Numbered from the stretch's first letter, positions 1 through 10,401 are shown. The stretch is DNA of 56,196 bases from Streptococcus mitis (GCF_005844455.1 NZ_SPGF01000005.1:1-56196), one strand, 5' to 3'. The notes: generated by a model not told the origin, from the sequence alone. Made by a program: numbers and translations.

Positions 1-46
1 GCTTAAATCGTACATCAGTTAATTGTTTGCTTGCTTCATAATTCAT
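1..46 (-). CDS. IS1381-like transposase, N-terminal 15 codons only (partial)
   Basis: The start codon is the complement of 44-46 and the frame reads MNYEASKQLTDVRFK before the window edge, which matches the beginning of IS1381 OrfA as I remember it. Upstream on the minus strand is an extended -10 (TGGTACAAT, 53-61) with only six bases (47-52) between it and the ATG, and no Shine-Dalgarno sequence, so translation of a leaderless mRNA is likely. Whether the rest is intact cannot be seen. Confidence 0.6.
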   Translation of the reverse strand, partial: MNYEASKQLTDVRFK

Positions 47-78
47 AGAACTATTGTACCATATTTTGTTTCGCAGGA
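1..78 (-). mobile_element. Left-truncated IS1381-like element (IS5 family), end only
   Basis: The window opens inside an insertion sequence. The minus strand carries the first 15 codons of a transposase that I recognise as the IS1381/IS5-type start (MNYEASKQLTD...). The outer limit is an estimate: the AT-rich end and probable terminal repeat lie at about 59-78. Most of the element is outside the window. Confidence 0.6.
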
Positions 79-176
79 AGCCTAATGAAGATAGAATAGA
101 AACAACCAAAAACAATGTGATTGTCAAACAGTCCTTTCCTTTTTGGTTTTGACTAGCTTTTTTGTGAAAAATTGTG

Positions 177-209
177 TAAAATAGAATAGATAAACGAGGG
201 GAAACCTCG
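177..209 (+). promoter_or_regulatory. Probable gpmA -10 region and 5-bp leader hairpin
   Basis: A -10-like TAAAAT lies at 177-182. TTGACT at 149-154 is a -35-like hexamer but 22 bp away, too far for a standard promoter. Just downstream a perfect 5-bp stem (195-199 with 205-209, loop GGAAA) would form at the 5' end of the mRNA and may stabilise it. Promoter assignment is weak. Confidence 0.35.
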
Positions 210-234
210 GAAAATTTAAAGGAGAATCCATCTA

Positions 235-927
235 ATGGTAAAATTGGTTTTTGCTCGCCACGGTGAGTCTGAATGGAACAAAGCTAACCTTTTCACTGGT
301 TGGGCTGATGTTGATTTGTCTGAAAAAGGTACACAACAAGCGATTGACGCTGGTAAATTGATCAAAGAAGCTGGTATCGAATTTGACCAAGCTTACACTT
401 CAGTATTGAAACGTGCTATCAAAACAACTAACTTGGCTCTTGAAGCTTCTGACCAATTGTGGGTTCCAGTTGAAAAATCATGGCGCTTGAACGAACGTCA
501 CTACGGTGGTTTGACTGGTAAAAACAAAGCTGAAGCTGCTGAGCAATTTGGTGATGAGCAAGTTCACATCTGGCGTCGTTCATACGATGTATTGCCTCCA
601 AACATGGACCGTGATGATGAGCACTCAGCTCACACTGACCGTCGTTATGCTTCACTTGACGACTCAGTCATCCCAGATGCTGAAAACTTGAAAGTGACTT
701 TGGAACGTGCCCTTCCATTCTGGGAAGATAAAATCGCTCCAGCTCTTAAAGATGGTAAAAACGTATTCGTAGGAGCTCACGGTAACTCAATCCGTGCCCT
801 TGTGAAACACATCAAACACTTGTCAGATGATGAAATCATGGGTGTAGAAATCCCTAACTTCCCACCATTGGTATTCGAATTCGACGAAAAATTGAACGTC
901 GTAAAAGAATACTACCTTGGAAAATAA
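235..927 (+). CDS. gpmA: 2,3-bisphosphoglycerate-dependent phosphoglycerate mutase
   Basis: Interconverts 3- and 2-phosphoglycerate in glycolysis, in the cytoplasm. The 230-aa protein has the full family length. The phosphohistidine motif RHGESEWN sits at residues 8-15 with His9 as the expected phosphorylated residue, and the second catalytic histidine lies in AHGNSIR near residue 182. AAAGGAG at 218-224 is spaced normally before the ATG. Codon use is that of a highly expressed gene, unlike the following gene. It is monocistronic: a terminator follows directly. Confidence 0.97.
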   Translation: MVKLVFARHGESEWNKANLFTGWADVDLSEKGTQQAIDAGKLIKEAGIEFDQAYTSVLKRAIKTTNLALEASDQLWVPVEKSWRLNERHYGGLTGKNKAEAAEQFGDEQVHIWRRSYDVLPPNMDRDDEHSAHTDRRYASLDDSVIPDAENLKVTLERALPFWEDKIAPALKDGKNVFVGAHGNSIRALVKHIKHLSDDEIMGVEIPNFPPLVFEFDEKLNVVKEYYLGK

Positions 928-935
928 AAAATTGT

Positions 936-963
936 AAGTCTAGAATTGATTTCTAGGCTTTTT
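936..963 (+). terminator. gpmA terminator
   Basis: A 10-bp stem (936-945 with 951-960, one G-T pair) with a 5-nt loop is followed by a T run. Confidence 0.85.
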
Positions 964-973
964 ATGTTAGTAT
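946..973 (+). promoter_or_regulatory. Promoter of the fucosidase gene, leaderless type
   Basis: TTGATT (946-951) lies 16 bp from an extended -10 TGTTAGTAT (965-973). Only six bases separate the -10 from the ATG at 980, and there is no Shine-Dalgarno sequence. The -35 falls inside the gpmA terminator hairpin. Confidence 0.5.
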
Positions 974-979
974 GGTAGT

Positions 980-3390
980 ATGATAAGGAATAAAAAACAA
1001 GATTATGTACTGACCTACAAGCAACCAGCTTCAACCACTTACAAGGTCTGGGAAGAAGAGGCCTTACCGATAGGTAATGGTTCTTTAGGTGCTAAAGTTT
1101 TTGGTCTTATAGGGGCTGAGCAGATTCAATTTAATGAAAAAAGTCTCTGGTCTGGTGGTCCACTTCCTGATAGTTCAGATTATCAGGGTGGAAATCTTCA
1201 GGACCAGTATGGTTTTTTAGCTGAAATTCGGCAGGCTTTGGAAAAGAGAGATTACAATCGGACAAAAGAATTGGCTGAGCAGCACCTAGTCGGACCAAAA
1301 ACGAGTCAATATGGAACCTATCTGTCTTTTGGAGATATTTTCATAGAGTTCAGCCAGCAAGGTAATTCTCTGTCTCAGGTGACGGACTATCAGAGACAGC
1401 TGAATATCAGTAAGGCGCTTGCGACGACTTCTTATGCTTTTAAGGGAACGAGATTTGAACGAGAAACCTTTACCAGTTTTCCAGATGATCTATTGGTTCA
1501 GCGTTTTAGTCAGGAAGGGTCGGAAAGTCTAGATTTTACTATAGAACTGTCCTTGACCCGTGATTTGGCTTCTGATGGAAAGTATGAGCAGAAAAAGTCT
1601 GATTACAAGGAATGCCAGCTGGATATCACTGGTTATCATATCTTGATGAAGGGACGGGTTAAGGATAATGACCTGCAGTTTGCTAGTTATCTAGCTTGGC
1701 AAACGGATGGAGACATTAGAGTCTGGTCGGATAAGGTTCAGATATCAGGAGCCAGTTATGCCAATCTTTTCTTGGTAGCTAAGACGGATTTTGCCCAAAA
1801 TCCTGCTAGCAATTATCGCAAGAAACTAGATTTGGAGCAGCAAGTAAAGGACTTGGTGGACACAGCTAAAGAAAAGGGTTATGACCAATTGAAGTCTAGG
1901 CATATTCAGGACTACCAAGCCTTATTCCAGAGTGTTCAATTGGATTTGGGGGCTGAGCTTGACGCCTCTACTACAGATGTGTTGCGAAGAAACTATAAGC
2001 CACAAGAGGGGCAGGCTTTGGAGGAACTGTTCTTCCAGTATGGACGGTATTTATTGATTAGTTCGTCCAGAGATTGCCCAGATGCGCTACCAGCTAACCT
2101 GCAAGGAGTCTGGAATGCGGTCGACAATCCTCCTTGGAATTCGGATTATCACCTGAATATCAACCTGCAGATGAATTATTGGCTAGCCTATGTTACTAAT
2201 CTTCTAGAGACGGCCTTTCCGGTCATCAACTATATCGATGATTTGCGTGTCTATGGTCGCCTAGCGGCTGCAAGGTATGCAGGCATCGTTTCTCAGGAAG
2301 GGGAGGAGAAAGGTTGGTTGGTTCATACTCAAGCGACTCCTTTTGGCTGGACGGCACCTGGTTGGGATTACTACTGGGGGTGGTCACCAGCTGCCAATGC
2401 TTGGATGATGCAAACGGTTTATGAGCTCTACTCATTTTACAGGGACCAAGACTATCTCAGGGAGAAAATTTATCCCATGTTGAGGGAAACGGTTCGTTTT
2501 TGGAATGCTTTTTTACATGAGGATAAGGAGGCCCAGCGTTGGGTATCTTCTCCGTCTTATTCTCCAGAACATGGGCCGATTTCGATTGGCAATACCTACG
2601 ACCAATCTCTGATTTGGCAATTATTTCATGATTTTATTCAGGCTGCTCAAGAATTGGGACTGGATGAGGACTTGTTGACTGAGGTCAAGGAGAAGTTTGA
2701 CTTGCTTAATCCTCTGCAAATCACTCAATCTGGTCGAATCAGGGAGTGGTATGAGGAGGAAGAATAGCATTTTCAAAATGAGAAAGTGGAGTCCCAACAT
2801 CGTCATGCTTCCCATCTGGTGGGACTTTATCCTGGAAATCTCTTTAGTCATAAGGGAAAGAGTATCTTGATGCGGCGCGTGATAGCCTCAATGATCGTGG
2901 AGATGGGGAAACAGGCTGGTCCAAGGCTAATAAGATCAATCTCTGGGCGCGTTTGGGAGATGGCAATCGAGCCCATAAATTATTAGCAGAGCAGTTAAAG
3001 GCATCCACCTTGCCCAATCTTTGGTGTAGCCATCCACCTTTTCAGATAGATGGTAATTTTGGTGCTACTAGTGGTATGGCGGAAATGTTGCTCCAGTCTC
3101 ATACAGCTTATCTGCTACCTCTAGCTGCCCTACCCGATGCTTGGTCTTCAGGTTCCGTTTCAGGTTTAATGGAACGTGGACATTTTGAAGTTAGCATGAG
3201 GTGGGAGGATAAAAAACTCTTACAGATGACCATTTTATCAAGGAGCGGAGGAGATTTACGAGTCTCTTATCCAGATATTGAAAATAGTGTGATTGAAGTC
3301 AATCAAGAAAAAGCAAAAGTGAATTGCACAGAGAAAGATTGTATTTCGGTGGCAACAGCAGAAGGTGATCTGGTTCAATTTTATTTTTAA
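980..3390 (+). pseudogene. GH95 alpha-L-fucosidase, disrupted by a stop codon and a -1 frameshift
   Basis: The reconstructed protein is about 803 residues and resembles GH95 1,2-alpha-L-fucosidases, which cleave fucose from host glycans. The N-terminal GH95 domain and the catalytic barrel are recognisable; NINLQMNYW contains N393 and N395, and E530 in SPEHG is the likely general acid. An in-frame TAG at 2765-2767 (probably a former CAG) stops translation after 595 codons, followed by HFQNEKVE in the same frame. A second lesion, loss of one A in the AAA at 2857-2859, moves the remainder (including the probable active-site Asp of QIDGNFG, 3049-3051) into another frame ending at 3390. Without that aspartate the truncated product should be inactive. 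No signal peptide is seen, so the ancestral enzyme was probably intracellular. Confidence 0.9.
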
Positions 3391-3401
3391 GCAGATAATG
3401 G

Positions 3402-3429
3402 AAGGCAGTGAATTTAGACTGCCTTTTTT
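3402..3429 (+). terminator. Terminator after the fucosidase gene
   Basis: An 8-bp stem (3402-3409 with 3418-3425) is followed by a run of T. Confidence 0.85.
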
Positions 3430-3452
3430 GAAGGGGTTGAGAATGTAAGTAG

Positions 3453-3481
3453 TTTCCAACTAGTTGAAAAAGTGTTATACT
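3453..3481 (+). promoter_or_regulatory. Extended -10 promoter of the ABC transporter operon
   Basis: TGTTATACT at 3473-3481 is a good extended -10. The hexamer 17 bp upstream (TTTCCA, 3453-3458) is a poor -35. Confidence 0.6.
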
Positions 3482-3518
3482 GGTAGTAGAAAGTAATTTG
3501 TTTGAGAGAGTGGGTCTG

Positions 3519-4220
3519 ATGGCTTATATTGAGATGAAACACTGTTACAAGCGTTATCAGGTTGGGGACACGGAGATTGTGGCCAATCGTGATGTGAATT
3601 TTGAAATTGAAAAAGGGGAGTTGGTGATTATTCTAGGTGCGTCAGGTGCTGGTAAGTCAACAGTTCTTAACCTTCTTGGGGGAATGGATACCAATGACGA
3701 GGGAGAAATCTGGATTGATGGTGTCAATATTGCAGACTATAGTTCCCACCAGCGCACCAATTACCGTAGAAATGATGTCGGTTTTGTTTTTCAGTTTTAC
3801 AATCTAGTATCTAATCTGACAGCTAAGGAAAATGTGGAACTGGCCTCAGAAATTGTGATGGATGCCTTGGATCCTGAGCAGGTTTTGACAGATGTAGGTC
3901 TGGCTCATCGTCTTAATAATTTCCCAGCCCAGCTTTCTGGAGGGGAGCAGCAGCGAGTCTCCATTGCACGCGCAGTAGCCAAAAATCCTAAAATCCTCCT
4001 TTGTGATGAACCGACTGGAGCCTTGGATTATCAGACGGGCAAGCAGGTTTTGAAAATTCTCCAAGATATGTCTCGTCAAAAGGGAGCGACGGTGCTCATC
4101 GTGACTCATAATGGAGCTTTGGCGCCCATTGCTGATCGCGTGATTCATATGCACGATGCCAGTGTCAAGGATGTGGTGATCAACCAGCATCCTCAGGATA
4201 TCGACAGTTTGGAGTACTAG
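3519..4220 (+). CDS. ABC transporter ATP-binding protein (LolD/MacB-like)
   Basis: ATPase subunit of an FtsX-type ABC exporter. The start is the ATG at 3519 (233 aa), preceded by GAGAG; an upstream in-frame TTG at 3498 would leave no room for a ribosome site after the promoter. Walker [10 protein letters not shown]-loop FQFYNL, signature LSGGEQQR and Walker B ILLCDEP are all intact, so the subunit should hydrolyse ATP. The permease gene begins one base after its stop, which indicates translational coupling. The substrate is unknown; relatives export peptides, lipids or act on the envelope. Confidence 0.93.
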   Translation: MAYIEMKHCYKRYQVGDTEIVANRDVNFEIEKGELVIILGASGAGKSTVLNLLGGMDTNDEGEIWIDGVNIADYSSHQRTNYRRNDVGFVFQFYNLVSNLTAKENVELASEIVMDALDPEQVLTDVGLAHRLNNFPAQLSGGEQQRVSIARAVAKNPKILLCDEPTGALDYQTGKQVLKILQDMSRQKGATVLIVTHNGALAPIADRVIHMHDASVKDVVINQHPQDIDSLEY

Positions 4221-4221
4221 C

Positions 4222-6930
4222 ATGATCAAGCGAAAAACCTATTGGAAGGACTTAATTCAGTCCTTCACAGGCTCCAAGGGACGTTTTTTATCTATCTTGA
4301 CCTTGATGATGTTGGGCTCTCTAGCCTTAGTAGGCCTCAAAGTAACTAGCCCCAATATGGAGGCGACCGCCAATGACTATTTAACGACTGCTCAAACCTT
4401 GGATTTGGCAGTCATGTCTAACTATGGTTTGGATCAAGCAGATCAAGAAGAACTAGGACAGACGGAGGGCGCAGAGGTTGAGTTTGGCTATTTGACAGAT
4501 GTGACTATGGAGAATGGGCAGGATGCCATTCGGCTGTACTCCAAACCAGAGCGAATTTCAAACTTTCAGCTAAGAGAGGGACGACTTCCTCAGTCAGACA
4601 AGGAAATTGCTTTGGCCACTCATTTGCAAGGCCAATACATCGTGGGACAGGAGATTAGTTTTAAAGAAAAAGAAGAGGGTCATTCCTCTTTAAAAGACCA
4701 TACTTATACCATTACTGGTTTTGTGGATTCGGCTGAAATCCTCTCCCAGCGAGATATGGGCTACGCAGGAAGTGGAAGTGGGACTCTGACAGCCTATGGG
4801 GTGATTTTACCTAGTCAGTTTGATCAGAAAGTTTACAATATAGCTCGTTTGAAATATCAAGATTTAGCAGGCTTAAATGCTTTCTCGGAAGCCTATGAAG
4901 AAAAATCCAAGCAACATCAGGAAGACCTTGAACAAGCTTTGTCAGATAATGGCAAGGCACGTCTGCAACTCTTGAAAAAAGAAGGACAAGAGTCTCTAGA
5001 TAAAGGTCAAGAGACACTTGACAAGGCTGAGACTAATTTGCAGGAAGGCAAGCGTCGTTTAGCAACTGCTCAAACTCGTTTACAGGCTCAGGAAAGTCAA
5101 TTAGCTTTGCTGCCTCAAAATCAGAGAGATCAGGCCAGTGCTCAACTTACCCAAGCCAAGCAGGAATTGAGCAAGGAAGAGGATAAACTAAAGCAAGCTG
5201 AACAAAATCTAGCCCAAGAAAAGGAAAAATTAGACAAACATCAGCAAGTCTTGGACGATTTGTCCGAGCCCAAGTATCAGGTCTATAATCGTCAGACCAT
5301 ACCTGGCGGTCAGGGCTACCTCATGTACAGCAATGCTTCAGCCAGTATTCGGGCAGTGGGCAATATCTTTCCGGTAGTGCTTTATGCCGTAGCAGCTATG
5401 GTGACCTTTACAACTATGACTCGTTTTGTGGATGAAGAGCGAACACATGCAGGGATTTTTAAGGCCTTGGGCTATCGTAGTAAGGATATTATCGCCAAGT
5501 TTCTCCTCTACGGTCTAGTGGCTGGGACTGTCGGAACAGCTCTAGGTAGTATACTTGGTCATTGTTTGCTAGCCAGTGTGATTTCAAGTGTTATTACAGA
5601 AGGTATGGTGGTGGGAGAAACCCAGATTCAGTTCTATTGGAGCTATAGTTTACTAGCTCTTGGCTTGAGTTGGTTGGCAAGTGTGTTACCAGCCTATCTG
5701 GTGGCTAGGAAGGAACTGCACGATGAAGCAGCCCAGCTTTTACTGCCTAAACCACCTGTTAAAGGAGCTAAAATCTTACTAGAGCGCATCGGTTTTATCT
5801 GGCGTCGTCTCAGTTTTACCCATAAGGTAACAGCCCGCAATATCTTTCGTTATAAGCAACGGATGTTGATGACGGTCTTTGGTGTGGCAGGTTCAGTCGC
5901 TCTGCTCTTTGCAGGCTTGGGAATCCAATCCTCTGTAGCAGGAGTTCCATCTAGACAGTTTCAACAAATCCAACAGTATCAGATGATTGTCTCTGAAAAT
6001 CCTAGTGCGACCAATCAAGACAAGGCAGAGCTAGAAGAAGTGTTGAAAGGGCAGGATATTCAAGCCTACCAGAAAATTTATTCTAAGACGCTAGACAAGG
6101 ATTTCAAAGGTAAGGCTGGTCTCCAAACCATTACCCTTATGATGACAGATAAGGAAGATTTGACACCCTTTATCCATCTGCAACATCATCAGCAAGAGCT
6201 GACATTAAAAGATGGCGTCGTTATTACAGCTAAACTAGCCCAGCTTGCAGATCTCAAGGTTGGTCAGACTTTAGAAATTGAAGGTCAGGAGCTAAAGGTA
6301 GCCGCTATTACTGAGAACTATGTTGGTCACTTTATTTATATGAGTCAAGCTAGCTATGAGCAAATTTACGGACAGGTGCCGCAAGCTAATACTTATCTGG
6401 TCTCGCTAAAGGATTCTAGTGCTACTAGTATTGAAAGGCAGGCAGGCTTGCTTATGAATCAATCTGCGGTGTCCAGCGTTGTCCAGAATGCTTCAGCCAT
6501 TCGACTCTTTGACTCCGTCGCTAGCTCACTCAATCAGACCATGACCATCTTGGTCATCGTATCGGTTCTGTTGGCTATTGTTATCCTCTACAATTTGACC
6601 AATATCAACGTGGCTGAGAGAATCCGTGAACTCTCCACTATCAAGGTTCTCGGTTTTCATAATAATGAAGTCACTCTCTATATTTACCGTGAAACGATTG
6701 TACTATCTCTTGTGGGAATCGTACTTGGTCTGGTCTCAGGTTTCTATTTACACCAATTTTTGATTCAAATGATTTCGCCTGCGACTATTCTCTTTTATCC
6801 TCAGGTAGGCTGGGAGGTCTATGTAATCCCAGTGGCAGCAGTAAGCATCATTTTGACCCTGCTTGGTTTCTTTGTCAATCATCATCTGAGAAAGGTTGAT
6901 ATGTTAGAAGCCTTGAAATCTGTAGAGTAA
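4222..6930 (+). CDS. FtsX-domain ABC transporter permease with coiled-coil extracytoplasmic region
   Basis: A 902-aa membrane protein. A first membrane helix at about residues 20-42 leads into an extracytoplasmic domain that contains a long Gln/Glu/Lys-rich coiled coil (about 225-350). Three helices of a first FtsX domain follow (about 380-500), then a short helix near 550, a second extracytoplasmic domain and a second FtsX triad (about 775-890). GGAG at 4211-4214 is the ribosome site, within the end of the ATPase gene. The architecture resembles exporters or envelope-remodelling systems rather than uptake systems. A BOX element starts on the last base of its stop codon. Confidence 0.92.
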   Translation: MIKRKTYWKDLIQSFTGSKGRFLSILTLMMLGSLALVGLKVTSPNMEATANDYLTTAQTLDLAVMSNYGLDQADQEELGQTEGAEVEFGYLTDVTMENGQDAIRLYSKPERISNFQLREGRLPQSDKEIALATHLQGQYIVGQEISFKEKEEGHSSLKDHTYTITGFVDSAEILSQRDMGYAGSGSGTLTAYGVILPSQFDQKVYNIARLKYQDLAGLNAFSEAYEEKSKQHQEDLEQALSDNGKARLQLLKKEGQESLDKGQETLDKAETNLQEGKRRLATAQTRLQAQESQLALLPQNQRDQASAQLTQAKQELSKEEDKLKQAEQNLAQEKEKLDKHQQVLDDLSEPKYQVYNRQTIPGGQGYLMYSNASASIRAVGNIFPVVLYAVAAMVTFTTMTRFVDEERTHAGIFKALGYRSKDIIAKFLLYGLVAGTVGTALGSILGHCLLASVISSVITEGMVVGETQIQFYWSYSLLALGLSWLASVLPAYLVARKELHDEAAQLLLPKPPVKGAKILLERIGFIWRRLSFTHKVTARNIFRYKQRMLMTVFGVAGSVALLFAGLGIQSSVAGVPSRQFQQIQQYQMIVSENPSATNQDKAELEEVLKGQDIQAYQKIYSKTLDKDFKGKAGLQTITLMMTDKEDLTPFIHLQHHQQELTLKDGVVITAKLAQLADLKVGQTLEIEGQELKVAAITENYVGHFIYMSQASYEQIYGQVPQANTYLVSLKDSSATSIERQAGLLMNQSAVSSVVQNASAIRLFDSVASSLNQTMTILVIVSVLLAIVILYNLTNINVAERIRELSTIKVLGFHNNEVTLYIYRETIVLSLVGIVLGLVSGFYLHQFLIQMISPATILFYPQVGWEVYVIPVAAVSIILTLLGFFVNHHLRKVDMLEALKSVE

Positions 6931-7016
6931 TACTCTTTGAAAATCTCTTCAAATCACGTCAGCTTCGCCTTGCTGTAACTAGATTCCTAACTTGTTCTTT
7001 GATTTTCATTGAGTAT
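6930..7016 (+). repeat. BOX element, short form
   Basis: The 87-bp repeat starts ATACTC and ends GAGTAT and holds the boxA-like CGTCAGCTTCGCC segment and the boxC-like end TTTGATTTTCATTGAGTAT, without the central boxB. It begins on the third base of the permease stop codon. Confidence 0.85.
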
Positions 7017-7061
7017 AAGGCGATTGTTCTTATCTAATTGAACTTATATTTACTCGTATTC

Positions 7062-7118
7062 AAAAATCCTCCGTTTCAAAGAGCAGGAATGAAACTCTTT
7101 GTGACAGAGGATTTTTTT
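7062..7118. terminator. Bidirectional terminator between the ABC operon and the psa locus
   Basis: A 10-bp outer stem (7062-7071 with 7107-7116) encloses a second 7-bp hairpin (7077-7083 with 7095-7101). T runs on one side and A runs on the other serve both convergent transcripts. Confidence 0.8.
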
Positions 7119-7611
7119 CTATAGGGCTTTAGCGGCTGCAATTGCGGCTTCGAAGTTTGGTTCAGAGTTGATATTGTCCACGTATTCAACGTAGCGAATG
7201 GTATTGTCAGTAATCGAGGACAAAGACTGCGCGTGCCAATAGGTGCCACTCATTGATTAAGAGGGCATAATCACGTCCAAAGGAATGGTCTAAATAGTCT
7301 GAAAGCAAGATGGCATTTTCAATACCTTCAGCCCCACACCAACGTTTTTGGGCAAAAGGGAGGTCCATGGAAACAGTCAGGACAACCGTATTATCCAGTC
7401 CAGCCAGTTCTTCATTAAAACGACGCGTTTGAGTTGAGCAGATGCCTGTATCGATAGAAGGCACGACACTCAAGACTTTTTTCTTGCCATCAAAATCAGC
7501 CAGAGATTTTTTAGAAAGGTCTGTTGTAGTGAGAGAAAAATCAAGTGCCTTGTCGCCGACTTGTAGTTGTTTACCTGTAAAGCTCACAGGATTTCCGAGG
7601 AAAGTTACCAT
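7119..7611 (-). pseudogene. tpx: Thiol peroxidase Tpx (PsaD), frameshifted near the C terminus
   Basis: Atypical 2-Cys peroxiredoxin that reduces peroxides and is associated with the psa locus. From ATG 7609-7611 the frame encodes the Tpx fold with catalytic Cys58 in SIDTGICST and the RWCGAEG motif, then ends early with ...VFVLDY and a TGA. One extra T in GATTAC (complement of about 7212-7216) causes this; deleting it restores [16 protein letters not shown] and a 163-residue protein ending at the TAG complementary to 7119-7121. The present product lacks the last 30 residues, including the terminal helix of the fold. The active site is retained, so some function cannot be excluded. A sequencing error is possible. 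Confidence 0.88.
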
Positions 7612-7692
7612 AAGATACTCCAATCTTTTTTCTTCCATTTTAGCTGAAACAGTCAGAATTTTCCAATGATTTAACCGGAAATATGGGCAGAG

Positions 7693-7726
7693 AAAAAACG
7701 CCAGCTCATGTGAGAATGACGTTTTT
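7693..7726 (-). terminator. Terminator downstream of psaA
   Basis: On the minus strand a hairpin with a 7-bp base (AAAAACG with CGTTTTT) and imperfect inner pairs precedes a T run. It separates psaBCA from tpx. Confidence 0.65.
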
Positions 7727-7735
7727 CAGAGGCTT

Positions 7736-7848
7736 ATATTCAATGAAAATCAAAGAGCAAACTAGGAAGCTAGCCGCAGGTTGCTCAAAGCATCGCTTTG
7801 AGGTTGCAGATAAAGCTGACGTGGTTTGAAGAGATTTTCGAAGAGTAT
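7736..7848 (-). repeat. BOX element after psaA
   Basis: The 113-bp repeat has a boxC end on the left (ATATTCAATGAAAATCAAAG) and a boxA-like end on the right (GAAGAGTAT). Its last base is part of the psaA stop codon (complement of 7848-7850). Confidence 0.9.
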
Positions 7849-8777
7849 TATTTTGCCAATCCTTCAGCAATCTTATCAAGGTTGTATTTCATCATGTTGT
7901 AGTAGCTGTCGCCTTCTTTACCTTGTTCTGCGATAGAGTCAGTAAAGATTTGAGCGTAGATTGGGATGTTTGTGTCTTTAGAAACAGTTTTCATTGGACG
8001 GTCATCCACACTTGATTCTACAAAGAGTGATGGAACTTTTGATTGGCGAAGTTTTTCAACCAAGGTCTTGATTTGGTCAGGTGTTCCTTCTTCTTCAGTG
8101 TTGATTTCCCAGATGTAGGCACTTGGGACACCATAGGCTTTAGAGAAGTATTTGAAGCATCCTTCACTGGTTACGATAAGTTTTTTCTCAGCGGGGATGT
8201 TGTTAAATTTCTCTTTAGCTTCCTTATCAAGCTTGTCTAGTTTTTCAGTATATTCCTTGAGATTTTTTTCGTAGAATTCCTTGTTGCTAGGGTCTTTAGC
8301 GCTCAATTGTTTTGCGATATTTTTAGCAAAGATCATACCGTTTTCAAGGTTGAGCCAAGCGTGTGGGTCTTCTTTGCCTTTTTCGTTTTGACCTTCAAGG
8401 TAGATAACATCAACGCCTTCGCTGACTGCAAAGTAGTCTTTGTTTTCAGTTTTCTTGGCATTTTCAACCAATTTGGTAAACCAAGCATTGCCACCTGTTT
8501 CAAGGTTGATCCCATTATAGAAAATCAAATCAGCTTGAGAAGTTTTCTGAACGTCTTCAGGAAGTGGTTCGTATTCGTGTGGGTCTTGACCAACAGGAAC
8601 GATACTGTGAAGATCAATCTTGTCGCCAGCAATATTTTTAGTAATATCAGCGATGATTGAGTTAGTGGCAACAACTTTTAGTTTTTGACTAGAAGCTGCA
8701 TCTTTTTTTCCACTAGCACATGCTACAAGAGCAATGACGGAAAGAAAGAGAACGAGTAATGTACCTAATTTTTTCAT
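7848..8777 (-). CDS. psaA: Manganese ABC transporter substrate-binding lipoprotein PsaA
   Basis: Surface lipoprotein that captures Mn2+ (and Zn2+) for PsaBC. The start at 8777 (309 aa) is set by GGAGG on the minus strand just upstream; four more codons are open before it but unneeded. The signal peptide ends in the lipobox LVAC with Cys20 as the lipidated residue. All four metal ligands known for PsaA are present: His67, His139, Glu205 and Asp280. It is the last gene of the leftward psaB-psaC-psaA operon, and a BOX element abuts its stop. Confidence 0.98.
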   Translation of the reverse strand: MKKLGTLLVLFLSVIALVACASGKKDAASSQKLKVVATNSIIADITKNIAGDKIDLHSIVPVGQDPHEYEPLPEDVQKTSQADLIFYNGINLETGGNAWFTKLVENAKKTENKDYFAVSEGVDVIYLEGQNEKGKEDPHAWLNLENGMIFAKNIAKQLSAKDPSNKEFYEKNLKEYTEKLDKLDKEAKEKFNNIPAEKKLIVTSEGCFKYFSKAYGVPSAYIWEINTEEEGTPDQIKTLVEKLRQSKVPSLFVESSVDDRPMKTVSKDTNIPIYAQIFTDSIAEQGKEGDSYYNMMKYNLDKIAEGLAK

Positions 8778-8809
8778 TAGATCCTCCAATTTTATTGGGG
8801 CTTTGCCCC

Positions 8810-9658
8810 TTATTTTAACAAATGTTTATTTTTTAGTTTCAAATATCGTTGTTTTGGAGCGATAAAGAAACTAATGAGAAAGAAACTAGCGGCTGTAAGC
8901 ACGATACTAGAACCTGCCGCAACGTTAAAGCTATAGCCGATAAAGAGTCCTAAAACTGAAGCTGTTGCTCCAAAGGTTGAGGAAAGGAAAATCATGCTTT
9001 TCAGGCTATTAGCATACAGATAAGCAGTTGCCGCTGGGGTAATCAGCATGGCTACAATCAGGATAGTTCCGACACTTTGCATGGCTGTCACAGACACGAG
9101 AGTTAGGAGTACCATGAGTAAGTAGTGATAGAAATTGACAGGCATTCCCATGGCTTTAGCCAAGAGTTCATCAAAGGAAGTGATCAAGAGTTGCTTGAAG
9201 AAAATCCAGATTAACAAGAGAATGGCTACTCCCACACCCATAGTAATAAACATATCTGTATCTTGGACGGCTAGGATATTACCAAAAAGGATATGGAAAA
9301 GGTCGGTTGAACTTTTAGCGACACCAATCAAGATGATACCGAGGGCTAAGAAAGAAGAAAAGGTAATGCCGATGGCGGTATCGCTTTTGATAATCGAGTT
9401 TCCCTTGATGTAGGTAATGATGATAGCAGCTAGTAGTCCAAAGGCAATGGCTCCGATAAAGAAGTCAAGGCCCAAGATAAAGGAAAGGGCTACACCTGGC
9501 AAGACAGCATGTGAAATGGCATCTCCCATGAGTGACATCCCGCGTAGGATGATGAAACATCCCACAGCTCCAGCTACGACCCCGATGACAATAGCTGTTA
9601 TCAAGGCATTTTGTAAGAAATGGAATTTTTGCAATCCATCGATAAATTCTGCAATCAT
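8810..9658 (-). CDS. psaC: Manganese ABC transporter permease PsaC
   Basis: Membrane channel of the Psa manganese importer, ABC-3 family, 282 aa, with about eight hydrophobic segments. Its ATG overlaps the psaB stop (ATGA), with GGAGG inside psaB. The conserved [16 protein letters not shown] segment near residues 46-61 typifies metal-type permeases. Intact and of normal length. Confidence 0.96.
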   Translation of the reverse strand: MIAEFIDGLQKFHFLQNALITAIVIGVVAGAVGCFIILRGMSLMGDAISHAVLPGVALSFILGLDFFIGAIAFGLLAAIIITYIKGNSIIKSDTAIGITFSSFLALGIILIGVAKSSTDLFHILFGNILAVQDTDMFITMGVGVAILLLIWIFFKQLLITSFDELLAKAMGMPVNFYHYLLMVLLTLVSVTAMQSVGTILIVAMLITPAATAYLYANSLKSMIFLSSTFGATASVLGLFIGYSFNVAAGSSIVLTAASFFLISFFIAPKQRYLKLKNKHLLK

Positions 9659-10377
9659 AGGTCACCTCCATTGAAAAATAGTCGATTACCGTAAGCTTCT
9701 TTGAGATTGGCTTTGGTAAAGGTTTCTTTGGTTGGGCCAAAGGCAATGACTTCTCGATTGACAAGTAAGACTTGATCAAAGTAGTGGGGAACCTTGCTGA
9801 GGTCGTGGTGGACGATGAGAACTGTCTTACCAGCTTTTTTCAGATCTCTCAGCGTATTCATGATGATTTCCTCACTGACTGAGTCAATCCCAACAAAGGG
9901 TTCATCCAAGAGGATATAGTCGGTTTCCTGCACCAAACATCTGGCAATCAAGACCCGCTGGAACTGACCTCCAGACAGTTGACTGATTTGCCGTTCAGCG
10001 TAGTCAGCTAGGTCGACGATTTCAAGGGCCTCTTGCACTTTCTTCCAATGTTTAGCCTTTAAACTTCGAAAGAGAGGGATAGAGGGAAAGAGTCCTAACG
10101 AGACACATTCCTTGACCTTGATGGGAAAGTTGTAGTCGATATGGATTTTTTGTTCGACATAGGCGACTCGATGTAAGGATTTTTTAACTTCCTTGTCATC
10201 TAGAAATGCCTGACCTTGATGTGGGATAATTCCCAGCATCCCTTTTAATAATGTTGATTTCCCAGCACCGTTTGGACCAATGATACCGGTAATTGTTGGT
10301 CCATGGAGCACTAGTGAAATATCCTTAAGTGCCAACGTTTCTTTGTAGGAGACACTTAGGTTTTCGATATGTATCAT
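9655..10377 (-). CDS. psaB: Manganese ABC transporter ATP-binding protein PsaB
   Basis: ATPase of the Psa Mn2+ importer. The ATG at 10377 follows AAAGGAA and gives 240 aa; an upstream in-frame ATG at 10410 would overlap the promoter's -10. Walker A GPNGAGKS at 34-41, signature LSGGQFQR and Walker [12 protein letters not shown] are intact. It is the first gene of the operon and lies 24 bases from a consensus promoter covered by a PsaR operator. Confidence 0.97.
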   Translation of the reverse strand: MIHIENLSVSYKETLALKDISLVLHGPTITGIIGPNGAGKSTLLKGMLGIIPHQGQAFLDDKEVKKSLHRVAYVEQKIHIDYNFPIKVKECVSLGLFPSIPLFRSLKAKHWKKVQEALEIVDLADYAERQISQLSGGQFQRVLIARCLVQETDYILLDEPFVGIDSVSEEIIMNTLRDLKKAGKTVLIVHHDLSKVPHYFDQVLLVNREVIAFGPTKETFTKANLKEAYGNRLFFNGGDL

Positions 10378-10401
10378 ATAGTTGTATTCCTTTCGTTTCT
10401 T

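Noticed and set aside
2621-2851. Minus-strand frame across the GH95 lesion
   Set aside because: Antisense shadow without a ribosome site or recognisable protein.
7612-7638. Nine-codon N-terminal extension of tpx
   Set aside because: The family starts at MVTFLGNP; the added residues are not conserved as far as I know.
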